A DNA stretch of 64,000 nucleotides from Arachis hypogaea (taxonomy: Eukaryota; Streptophyta; Magnoliopsida; Fabales; Fabaceae): the NCBI RefSeq assembly GCF_003086295.3, contig NC_092054.1, forward strand, positions 33,138,393 through 33,202,392, in the 5' to 3' direction. Position numbers and translations under genes: made by a program. The notes under the pieces were generated by a model. It did not search any database and was not told the DNA's origin. It was given only the letters and a program-made list of their open reading frames with translations. The stretch's first letter is position 1. Each line of letters begins with the position of its first letter. Below, piece by piece: positions 56,118 through 64,000 of the stretch.

Positions 56118-56804
56118 ATGAAGCTAAATGCCAAATTATTTGGCATTGATACTTGGGAAGTTGAACCTCCCTTGTTCATCAATGAACTAAGTGATCTGGA
56201 TCAACTGACATTGCCTCAGAAGAGACAGGATCCTGGAAAGTTCATAATCCCTTGTACCATAGGCACCATGATCTTTAAGGCTCTGTGTGATCTTGGTTCA
56301 GGGATAAACCTCATGCCCCTCTCTGTAATAGAGAAACTGGAAATCTATGGGGTGCAAGCTGCTAAAATCTCACTAGAGATGGCAGACAGCTCAAGAAAAC
56401 AGGCTTATGGACAAGTAGAAGATGTATTAGTAAAGGTTGAGGGCCTTTACATCCCTGCTAATTTCATAGTCCTGGATACTGGAAAGGAAGAGGATGAATC
56501 CATCATCCTAGGAAGACCTTTCCTGGCCACAGCAAGAGCTGTGATTGATGTTGACAGAGGTGAAATATTCCTTCAATGGAATGAAAACTCCCTTGTGTTT
56601 AAAACTCAAGGATCTCCCTCTGCAACCATGGAGAGGAAGCAGGAAAAGCTTCTCTCCAAGCAGAGTCAACCAGAGCCCCCACAGTCAAACTCTAAGTTTG
56701 GTGTTGGGAGGCCACAACCAAACTCTAAGTTTGGTGTTGAACTCCCATATCCAAACTCTAAGTTTGGTGTTGGAGAGTCTCAACAAAGCTCTGCACATCT
56801 GTGA
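56118..56804 (+). CDS. E4 aspartic protease
   Basis: 228 residues from the first ATG after the Gag stop, in the same frame as Gag. Active site ALCDLGSG (D58), and IILGRPFLATA near 134. The C-terminus encodes three tandem NSKFGV copies, each made by the nucleotide motif CTAAGTTTGGTGTT. The protein keeps its catalytic motifs. It ends 20 bp before the twin hairpin, with no RT afterward. Confidence 0.88.
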   Translation: MKLNAKLFGIDTWEVEPPLFINELSDLDQLTLPQKRQDPGKFIIPCTIGTMIFKALCDLGSGINLMPLSVIEKLEIYGVQAAKISLEMADSSRKQAYGQVEDVLVKVEGLYIPANFIVLDTGKEEDESIILGRPFLATARAVIDVDRGEIFLQWNENSLVFKTQGSPSATMERKQEKLLSKQSQPEPPQSNSKFGVGRPQPNSKFGVELPYPNSKFGVGESQQSSAHL

Positions 56805-56823
56805 GGCTCCATGAGAGCCCTCT

Positions 56824-56869
56824 GTCAAGCTATTGACATTAAAGAAGCGCTTGTTGGGAGGCAACCCAA
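56824..56869 (+). promoter_or_regulatory. Twin hairpin after E4 pro
   Basis: Hairpin 1 is GTCAA-GCTA-TTGAC (56824-56837); hairpin 2 is TTGGG-AGGCAA-CCCAA (56854-56869). The linker is ATTAAAGAAGCGCTTG. Confidence 0.8.
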
Positions 56870-57008
56870 TGTTTATCTAATTCTTATTTTTATTGTTTTT
56901 CATGTTTTCTTAGGTTCATGATCATGTGGAGTCACAAAATAGACAAAAAAAATCAAAAACAGAATAAAAAACAGCAGAAGAAAAATCACAGCCTGGAGGA
57001 GCATCTGT

Positions 57009-57182
57009 CTGGCGTTCAAACGCCAGAACAGAGCATAGTTCTGGCGCTGAACGCCCAGAATGGGAGCATCCTGGCGCTGAACGCCCAGAACAAGCATGGT
57101 TCTGGCGTTCAACGCCAGAAATGGCACACAAATGGGCGTTGAACGCCCAAAATGGCCACCAACCTGGCGCTGAACGCCCAGA
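57009..57182 (+). repeat. E4 internal palindrome array
   Basis: Six palindromes (CTGGCGTTCAAACGCCAG, CTGGCGCTGAACGCCCAG and variants) start at 57009, 57041, 57071, 57102, 57134 and 57165, with steps of 32, 30, 31, 32 and 31 bp. They have the same sequence flavour as the palindromes in the E4 LTR. Confidence 0.9.
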
Positions 57183-57662
57183 GTTGGATACAAAGGCATT
57201 TTTACATGCCTAAGGGGTGCAGGGATGTAAATTCTTGAAAACCTCAGGATCTGTGGACCCCACAGGATCCACTCAGGATCTGTGGACCCCACAGGATCCC
57301 CACCTACCTCCACTCACTTCTTCTCACCACTCTCTTTCACACAACCCCATAAACACTCTTCCCCAAAAACCCTTCACCAATCACCTCAATCTCTCTTCCC
57401 CATCACCTCTTCACCACTCACATCCATCCACTCTTCCCCATAAACCTACCTCATAAACCCCACCTACCTTCAAAATTCAAAACCAATTTCCCACCCAAAC
57501 CCACCCATATGGCCGAACCAATACCCCCCTCCCTTCCCTATATAAAGACCTCCATTCTTCACCAAATTCACACAACACACCCCTCTACACTCTCCTTAGC
57601 CGAAACCACAACCACCTCTCCCTCCCCATATTTCTTCTTCTTCTTCTTCTATTCTTTTGTTT
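57183..57662 (+). other. E4 spacer ahead of ORF2
   Basis: Pyrimidine-rich, no gene. Two near-identical AGGATCTGTGGACCCCACAG units lie in tandem (57244-57298). It ends in CTTCTTCTTCTTCTTC before the ORF2 hairpin. Confidence 0.6.
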
Positions 57663-57698
57663 ATTGCTCGAGGGCGAGCAATATTCTAAGTTTGGTGT
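57663..57698 (+). promoter_or_regulatory. Hairpin + AAGTTTGGTGT motif ahead of E4 ORF2
   Basis: Hairpin ATTGCTCG-AGGG-CGAGCAAT (57663-57682), then ATTCTAAGTTTGGTGT, 39 bp before the ORF2 ATG. Compared with E1 and E2, the stem carries paired changes (T-A to C-G, and a different closing pair). Confidence 0.7.
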
Positions 57699-57736
57699 GG
57701 TAAAAGCATAGCTTTTTTGTTTTTTTTCCATTACCA

Positions 57737-58777
57737 TTGATGGCATCTAAGACTGGAGAATCCTCTAGAAGAGGGAAAGGGAAGACAAAAGCTTCCACAT
57801 CCGAGTCATGGGAGATGGAAAGATTCATCTCCAAAGCCCATCAAGACCACTTCTATGATGTTGTGGCCAAGAAGAAGGTGATCCCTGAGGTCCCTTTTAA
57901 ACTCAAAAGAAATGAGTATCCGGAGATCCGACATGAAATTCAAAGAAGAGGTTGGGAAGTTCTAACAAATCCCATCCAACAAGTCGGTATCCTAATGGTT
58001 CAAGAATTCTATGCCAATGCATGGATCACCAAGAACCATGATCAAAGTAAGAACCCGGATCCAAAGAACTATGTTACAATGGTTCGGGGGAAATACTTGG
58101 ATTTTAGTCCGGAAAATGTGAGGTTGGCGTTCAACTTTCCATACATGGAAGAAAACGCATACCCCTACACAAGGAGAGTCAACTTTGATCAAAGGTTGGA
58201 CCAAGTCCTTATGGACATATGTGTAGAAGGAGCTCAATGGAAGATTGACTCCAAAGGCAAGCCGGTTCAACTAAGAAGATTGGACCTCAAGCCTATAGCT
58301 AGAGGATGGTTGGAGTTTATTCAATGCTCAATCATTCCCACTAGCAACCGGTCTGAAGTTACTATAGACCGGGCCATCATGATCCATAGCATCATGATTG
58401 GAGAAGAGGTGGAGGTTCATGAGATCATACCTCAAGAACTCTACAAGGTGGCTGACAAGTCCTCCACCATGGCAAGGTTAGCCTTTCCTCACCTCATTTG
58501 CCATCTATGCAATTCAGCTGGGATTGACATAGAGGGAGATATCCTCATCAAAGAGGACAAGCCCATCACTAAGAAAAAGATGGAGCAAGCAAGAGAGCCC
58601 ATTCATGGAGCTCAAGAGGCGCAAGAAGCTCATCACCATGGGATTCCGAAAATGCCTCAAATGCACTTTCCTCCACAAAACTATTGGGAGCACATCAACA
58701 CCTCCCTAGAAGAATTGAGTTCCAATATGGGACAACTAAGGGTGGAACATCAAAGAGCACTCCATCATGCTTCATGA
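57737..58777 (+). CDS. ORF2 (putative plant transposon protein family), E4 copy
   Basis: 346 residues, best-preserved copy in the window. Basic Ser/Lys-rich N-terminus (1-25), WEMERFISK (29-37), FYANAWITK, MVRGKYLDFSPENVRLAF, DICVEGAQWK, DLKPIARGWLEFIQCSIIPTSN and MIGEEVEVHEI, then a Gln/His-rich region and a coiled tail. Compared with E1, one extra A near 58752 shifts the frame. Without it the reading frame would run on to about 58888 with an Arg/Glu-rich coiled end. I link it from memory to Pfam PF20167. No signal peptide or transmembrane helix, so an envelope role is not supported. Its retention in elements that lost RT suggests it matters for them, which is inference. Confidence 0.82.
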   Translation: MMASKTGESSRRGKGKTKASTSESWEMERFISKAHQDHFYDVVAKKKVIPEVPFKLKRNEYPEIRHEIQRRGWEVLTNPIQQVGILMVQEFYANAWITKNHDQSKNPDPKNYVTMVRGKYLDFSPENVRLAFNFPYMEENAYPYTRRVNFDQRLDQVLMDICVEGAQWKIDSKGKPVQLRRLDLKPIARGWLEFIQCSIIPTSNRSEVTIDRAIMIHSIMIGEEVEVHEIIPQELYKVADKSSTMARLAFPHLICHLCNSAGIDIEGDILIKEDKPITKKKMEQAREPIHGAQEAQEAHHHGIPKMPQMHFPPQNYWEHINTSLEELSSNMGQLRVEHQRALHHAS

Positions 58778-58888
58778 AATAAGAGAAGATCAAAAAGCAA
58801 TGAGGGAGGAGCAACAAAGACAAGGAAGAGACATAGAAGAGCTCAAGGACATCATTGGTTCCTCAAGAAGGAAACGCCACCATCACTA

Positions 58889-59971
58889 AGGTGGATTCAT
58901 TCCTTGTTCTTGCTTTCTCTGTTTTTAGTTTTCTATGTTATGTGCTTATCTATGTTTGTGTCTTCATTACATGATCATTAGTAGTTAGTAACTATGTCTT
59001 AAAGTTATGAATGTCCCATGAATCCATCACCTCTCTTAAATGAAAAATGTTTTAATTCAAAAGAACAAGAAGTACATGAGTTTTGAATTTATCCTTGAAC
59101 TTAGTTTAAATATATTGATGTGGTAACAATGCTTCTTGTTTTCTGAATGTATGCTTGAACAGTGCATATGTCTTTTGAAGTTGTTGTTTAAGAATGTTAA
59201 ATATGTTGGCTCTTGAAAGAATGATGACCAGGAGACATGTTATTTGATAATCTGAAAAATCATAAAAATGATTCTTAAAGCAAGAAAAAGCAGCAAAGAA
59301 CAAAGCTTGCAGAAAAAAAATAAATAATATAGGCGAAAAAAAAAATAGAAAGAAAAAGAAAAAGCAAGCAGAAAAAGCCAATAACCCTTAAAACCAAAAG
59401 GCAAGGGCAAATAAAAAGGATCCCAAGGCTTTGAGCATCAGTGGATAGGAGGGCCTAAAGGAATAAAATCCTGGTCTAAGCGGCTAAACCAAGCTGTCCC
59501 TAACCATGTGCTTGTGGCGTGTAGGTGTCAAGTGAAAACTTGAGACTGAGCGGTTAAAGTCAAGGTCCAAAGCAAAAACAAAGAGTGTGCTTAAGAACCC
59601 TGGACACCTCTAATTGGGGACTTTAGCAAAGCTGAGTCACAATCTGAAAAGGTTCACCCAATTATGTGTCTGTGGCATTTATGTATCCGGTGGTAATACT
59701 GGAAAACAAAGTGCTTAGGGCCACGGCCAAGACTCATAAAGAAGCTGTGTTCAAGAATCATCATACTGAACTAGGAGAGTCAATAACACTATTCGAAATC
59801 TGAAGTTCCTATAGATACTAATCATTCTGAAACCTCAATGGATAAAGTGAGATGCCAAAACTATTCAAGAGGCAAAAAGCTATAAGTCCCGCTCATATGA
59901 TTGAAGCTCTGTTTCATTGATAGTTTGGAATTTATAGTATATTCTCTTCTTTTTATCCTATTTGATTTTCA
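58889..59971 (+). other. E4 3' non-coding region
   Basis: Colinear with 4612-5693 and 12578-13671 on the other strand. An A-rich tract lies at 59310-59370. No gene. Confidence 0.75.
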
Positions 59972-60009
59972 GTTGCTTGGGGACAAGCAACAATTTAAGT
60001 TTGGTGTTG
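59972..60009 (+). promoter_or_regulatory. E4 3' hairpin and plus-strand priming region
   Basis: Hairpin GTTGCTTG-GGGA-CAAGCAAC (59972-59991), then AATTTAAGTTTGGTGTTG abutting the LTR at 60010. Confidence 0.75.
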
Positions 60010-61633
60010 TGATGAGCGGATAATTTATACGCTTTTTGGCATTGTTTTTAGTGTGTTTTTAGTAGGATCTAGTTACTTTTAGGGATGTTTTCATTAGTTT
60101 TTATGTTAAATTCACATTTCTGGACTTTACTATGAGTTTGTGTGTTTTTCTGTGATTTCAGGTATTTTCTGGCTGAAATTGAGGGACTTGAGCAAAAATC
60201 AGATTCAGAGGTTGAAGAAGGACTGCTGATGCTGTTGGATTCTGACCTCCCTGCACTCAAAGTGGCTTTTCTGGAGCTACAGAACTCGAAATGGTGCGCT
60301 TCCAATTGCGTTGGAAAGTAGACATCCAGGGCTTTCCATCAATATATAATAGTTTATACTTTGGCCAAGAATTGACGATGTAAACTGGCGTTCAACGCCA
60401 GCCTTCTGCCCAAATCTGGCGTCCAGCGCCAGAAAAGGATCCAAAACCAGAGTTGAACGCCCAAACTGGCACAGAAACTAGCGTTCAACTCCACAAATGG
60501 CCTCTGCACGTGCTACACTTAAGCTCAGCCCAAACACACACCAAGTGGGCCCCGGAAGTGGATTTATGCATCAATTACTTACTCATGTAAACCCTAGTGA
60601 CTAGTTTATTATAAATAGGACCTTTTACTAGTCTTTTTGACCATCTTTGGTCTCAGTTTTAATCCATTGTTCATCTTAGGAGACTATTGATCTCGTTTAG
60701 GGGGCTGGCCATCTCGGCCATGCCTGGACCTTTCACTTATGTATTTTCAACGGTAGAGTTTCTACACTCCATAGATTAAGGTGTGGAGCTCTGCTGTTCC
60801 TCAAAGATTAATGCAAAGTACTACTGTTTTCTATTCAATTCTTCTTATTTCGCTTCTAAGATATCCATTCGCACCCAAGAACATGATGAAGGTGATGATT
60901 ATGTGTGACGCTCATCACCATCTCCCCTATGAACGCGTGCCTGGCAAACACTTCTGTTCTACATGAAATAAGCTAGAATGAATATCTCTTAGATCTCCTA
61001 ACCGGAATCTTCGTGGCGTAAGCTAGAATGATGGCGGCATTCAAGAGAATCCGGAAAGTCTAAACCTTGTCTGTGGTATTCCGAGTAGGATTCAATGACT
61101 GAATGACTGTGACGAGCTTCAAACTCGCGAGTGCTGGGCGTTAGTGACAGACGCAAAAGGAGGGTGAATCCTATTCCAGCATGATCGAGAACCGACAGAT
61201 GATTGGCCGTGCTGTGACAGAGCATGTGAGCATATCTTTCACTGAGAGGAGGGGATGTAGCCACTGACAACGGTGATGCCCTTGCATAAAGCCAGCCATG
61301 GAAAGGAGTAAGACAGATTGGATGAAGATAGCAGGAAAGCAGAGGTTCAGAGGAACGAAAGCATCTCCATTCGCTTATCTGAAATTCCTATCAATGAATT
61401 ACATAAGTATCTCTATCCCTATTTATTATATAATATTCGAAAACACCATTATCACTTTATATCTGCCTGACTGAGATTTACAAGGTGACCATAGCTTGCT
61501 TCATGCCAATAATCTCCGTGGGATTCGACCCTTACTCACGTAAGGTATTACTTGGACGACCCAGTGCACTTGCTGGTTAGTTGTATCGAAGTTGTGACAA
61601 ATTATGAATGTGACATCACAATTTCGTGCACCA
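60010..61633 (+). repeat. E4 3' LTR
   Basis: 1624 bp, about 99% identical to the 5' LTR; followed by TSD TGACC. Confidence 0.95.
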
Positions 61634-61638
61634 TGACC

Positions 61639-63266
61639 CTAATCCATATCAATCCTACCAACAACCATATGAGCCATATGAACCATATATAGAGCCACCA
61701 TTCCAACATCAACATTTTTAAGAACCACCCCCTCCGTACTATTACCAAGATGAACCACCTCCAATGCATGCAAACTTTCAACCACAAGATAAACTCTACT
61801 TTCCACCACAACCTCCTATGGAAGAATATTCATGCCCTTCAATCCAAGAGCCATATGATCCTACTCATGATATCCAAGAGGAGCAAGAGTCAAGGGGTCA
61901 TTTCAAGGAAGCATTGGATCAATTTCAAGTAACCATGGAGTGTGTTGTGCAACAAATGGAAAGAAAGAAAAATATTGAACCACCACAACTCTACCCAAAG
62001 GAACCACCTTCTGACTATAGTACCTTTCTCTCAAACAATGAACCCTCTCTTCCACCATCACCCCACGATGAAGCCTCTATGCTAGAATTAAGGGATCTTG
62101 AATCTCACATCTTAAGGCAACACGAGGAGGATGAAAAGAAATTTGAGGAGTTAAGAGCAAAAATGGCTATCATGGTAGAAGCCATTGGCAACATAGTCTC
62201 ATCCCGCCTAAGCCTATGCGATCAAGGCACTTCCATTGTGGAATGTGGAGAAGTAACCAAGAAGCTTAGTGTGGGAGTGAACTTGAAGCTCCAAGGTGAG
62301 GAAGAGGAGTTAAAGCAAGAAATGCAACAAGAGGAGGAGGTAGAGATTATTGAAGAAGAAGAAGAAGTCGTTGAAGACTTAGGAGATGCGGAACCACCTT
62401 GGGAGTCTAGGATTGAAGAAAACCTCTCCAAGATGATTGAATTTGATGCTAAGGAGGAATGTGCACAACCTCCAAGGCATATCCCTTATGAAGAATCGGA
62501 TGGGATAGAGCAAGAATTGAGTTCCCTTGGTGATGGAGATCAAGCATCAAGTCTTAGTGGTGAAGAATCCTTTGAGCATGAAGAACTTTCTCCCAAAGAG
62601 ATGGAAAGCAATGTGGAGGTAAATCTCTCTTGTCCTCCCATTTGTGATTTGAGTAAGGGAAAATGTTTAGATAAAATTGTTGAACAAAGGATTGAAATTA
62701 AGAGATCTTGTGGAGAGGTGGAAGTCCTTAGAAAAAGGAGGATGGGAATTGAATACGCCTTGTCAAGACCCTTAGAATCACTTTTGCCTAGGTTGCCATC
62801 TACACCTTCATTTGAGTGGATGAAACTCATTTCTATTATCTTTTTTATCCCACTTGAATATGGCTTGCTTGAAACGGATGGTCAACTTAGGATGCTTTGT
62901 GGGATGAAGCGTAAAAGAAAGATGTTTCGTGGTTGGCGTTGCAAATCAAGGCTCATTATGGTTGAAGCTTCAAGGAGTAAAGATTGGACTAGTGCTCAAT
63001 TGGATGGGTCTAGGAGAATAGTTTGGTACTTCCATGAGAATTCATCTCTCTTGCCACCCGGAGGAAACCACTATGATCAACTCAAGGATGGGTGTGAAAA
63101 CAAAGTGTGGGACCCTGGATCGCACAAGGAAGATCAACTTTGGGAGCCTATGGTTTGTGAAGAACTCCATCAAAGCTTGGAGTTATTAACTTTGAATGAT
63201 GAAGCACAATGGAAGTCCAAGCATTGGTGGATGTTCAAGGATGGATTCAAGCACAAGCCACCTTGA
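61639..63266 (+). pseudogene. E5 ORF, 3' part (after E4)
   Basis: Resumes the frame broken at 50868; a TAA at 61719-61721 interrupts it, then it is open from 61722 to TGA at 63266. Without E4 the ORF would be about 646 codons. Regions: Tyr/Pro-rich N-terminus; helical acidic stretch with VTMECVVQQMERKK; ESHILRQHEEDEKKFEELRAKMAIMVEAIG, a coiled coil; very acidic Glu tracts; and a C-terminal part with Trp-rich blocks (DWTSAQLDGSRRIVWYF, KHWWMFKDGFKHKPP). I recognise no domain. By position it replaces gag-pol, with the twin hairpin 18 bp downstream. Confidence 0.7.
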
Positions 63267-63283
63267 TGAAGAGCTCCCCATAA

Positions 63284-63333
63284 GTCCAACTTAAGGACAA
63301 TAAACAAAAGTGCTAGGTGGGAGACACCCCACC
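63284..63333 (+). promoter_or_regulatory. Twin hairpin after the E5 ORF, covarying
   Basis: Hairpin 1 is GTCC-AACTTAA-GGAC (63284-63298); hairpin 2 is GGTGGG-AGACAC-CCCACC (63316-63333). The linker AATAAACAAAAGTGCTA keeps the pattern of the other elements, although both stems differ in sequence. Confidence 0.75.
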
Positions 63334-63529
63334 ATGGTAACATCTTTCCCTTTTCCTCTTTGTAAATATTGGTAATTTAGATTTAATTTCATGTTTTGTT
63401 TGATTAGTTGAGTTTAATTGGGAGTCTAGTAGGTCAAATAAGGTTTTGTGATGTTTCGGTAGTTGTTTGGAGGTTGGGAATGCTTGGTTTGATGCAAAGA
63501 CATAAAAAAAAAATTTTGAAAAATAGAGC

Positions 63530-63835
63530 ACCAACCCGCGCGTGCGCGCACCTGACGCGTACGTGCGCCTCAAGCATTTTCGACCATCCACGTGGACGCG
63601 CCATGTACGCGTATGCGTGGATTAAATTTTTCTAGCCCTCCATACATTCATCCGAGAGTTGTGCCTGAAGTGTGCCAACTTTGTGCCCAAAGGCACGCGA
63701 ACGCGTACCTTGCGCGTCCGCACCGACTCTCTGCTTCGCCATGCACGCGTACGCGCACTGCACGCGTACACGTCGCTTCCATTTCATCAATCCACGCTTA
63801 CGCGCACATGACGCGCACGCGTGGATTGCCCTGTT
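63530..63835 (+). repeat. GC-rich ACGCGTACGCG array in E5
   Basis: Clusters of GCGCGTGCGCGC, ACGCGTACGTGCGC, CACGCGTACGCGCA and similar near 63535-63570, 63590-63625, 63690-63720, 63740-63775 and 63795-63825, against an AT-rich background. It sits in the same place relative to the twin hairpin as the GGCGTT..AACGCC arrays of E1, E2 and E4. Open frames across it are repeat artefacts. Confidence 0.75.
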
Positions 63836-64000
63836 TCACTCACCTTCTTTTCTTCTCCTCTTTCCATTTCTTTCTTTCTTCTCTCTTCTCTTCTTTCCAC
63901 CCTTCAAACATCATCCAACACTACCAAACATCATATAACACCATTTTTCTTAGTTAGTTAAGTTTAATTTTTGTTTTCCATTATAAGTGTTGATTACTAA
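63836..64000 (+). other. E5 non-coding tail at the window edge
   Basis: Pyrimidine-rich (TTCTTCTCTC) then A/T-rich; no gene. The element continues past the window. Confidence 0.6.

Larger units (their letters stand above)
50869..61633 (+). mobile_element. E4: gag-pro-ORF2 Ty3/gypsy (Athila-like) element, nearly complete
   Basis: LTRs of 1623 bp (50869-52491) and 1624 bp (60010-61633), TSD TGACC (50864-50868 and 61634-61638). Order: LTR, duplicated primer site, 1.9 kb leader, Gag, protease, twin hairpin, palindrome array, ORF2, 3' hairpin, LTR. RT, RNase H and integrase are absent, not merely mutated: protease is followed within 20 bp by the twin hairpin. I counted about 17 differences between the LTRs (about 1%). 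Same architecture as E1. Confidence 0.94.
48655..64000 (+). mobile_element. E5: non-autonomous LTR element, 3' end outside the window
   Basis: 5' LTR 48655-50387, tRNA-Asp primer site at 50391, one ORF (50556 onward) split by E4 at 50868, a twin hairpin at 63284 and a GC-rich palindrome-like array at 63530. The 3' LTR is not reached. No protease, RT or integrase appears before the window ends. Confidence 0.82.

Noticed and set aside
57009..57182. Regularly spaced repeats resembling a CRISPR array
   Set aside because: Units are short palindromes with decayed variants inside a plant retrotransposon, unit plus spacer is only 31 bp, and there are no cas genes.
63592..63957. 121-codon open frame rich in Arg/His/Ala
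   Set aside because: Runs through the ACGCGTACGCG array and a CT-rich tract; no conserved features, and alternative frames are equally open.

Overview
This looks like plant nuclear DNA: AT-rich, intron-bearing, and almost entirely transposable elements. Legume is likely and peanut (Arachis) is my best guess, because the arrays of GGCGTTTAACGCC-type palindromes and the Athila-like Ty3/gypsy elements are what I remember from that genus. That is memory, not a search. I see no intact host gene, no rRNA or tRNA gene, and no CRISPR array.

Layout. (1) 1-1514 is unassigned repeat-like sequence. (2) 1515-42121 is a multi-level nest. A truncated hAT-like element (from 1515) is entered by E6 (+ strand; from about 2852, resuming at 34073). 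E6 is entered by E1 (- strand, 2879-34072, TSD CAGCT). E1 is entered by E2 (- strand, 10994-31289, TSD CTTGA). E2 is entered by E3 (+ strand, 20245-28008, TSD GCATC), which lies inside the E2 gag gene. E6 ends in a 3.2 kb fold-back of its own LTR (37715-40922), followed by an LTR scrap and a CACTA transposon end. (3) 42122-46638 is the least repetitive part. It holds the broken 5' end of a host gene on the minus strand, a tandemly duplicated upstream region, and a Mutator-type MITE with a 10-bp TSD. (4) 46639-48654 is an LTR-like sequence entered by E5 (+ strand, from 48655, running off the window). The E5 ORF is split by E4 (+ strand, 50869-61633, TSD TGACC).

How the parts work together. Only E2 carries the full gag, protease, RT, RNase H and integrase set, and it is disabled by stops, a frameshift, a deletion and the E3 insertion. 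E1 and E4 keep gag, protease and a third ORF (ORF2) but have no RT, RNase H or integrase, so they would need polymerase from a relative. E3, E5 and E6 carry only a Tyr/Pro/Gln-rich ORF; in E3 it keeps a Gag-C-terminus-like coiled coil. All use a tRNA-Asp-type primer site. LTR divergence read by eye fits the nesting order: E1 about 5%, E2 about 4%, E4 about 1%, E3 about 0.3%.

The most interesting signal is a shared set of non-coding RNA-like structures in these elements. A twin hairpin follows the gag or pol ORF in six elements. A hairpin plus TAAGTTTGGTGT composite sits at the 3' LTR and again before ORF2, with compensatory stem changes. A U5 hairpin lies near the LTR end. Arrays of palindromes are phased at about 31 bp in both the LTR and the internal region.
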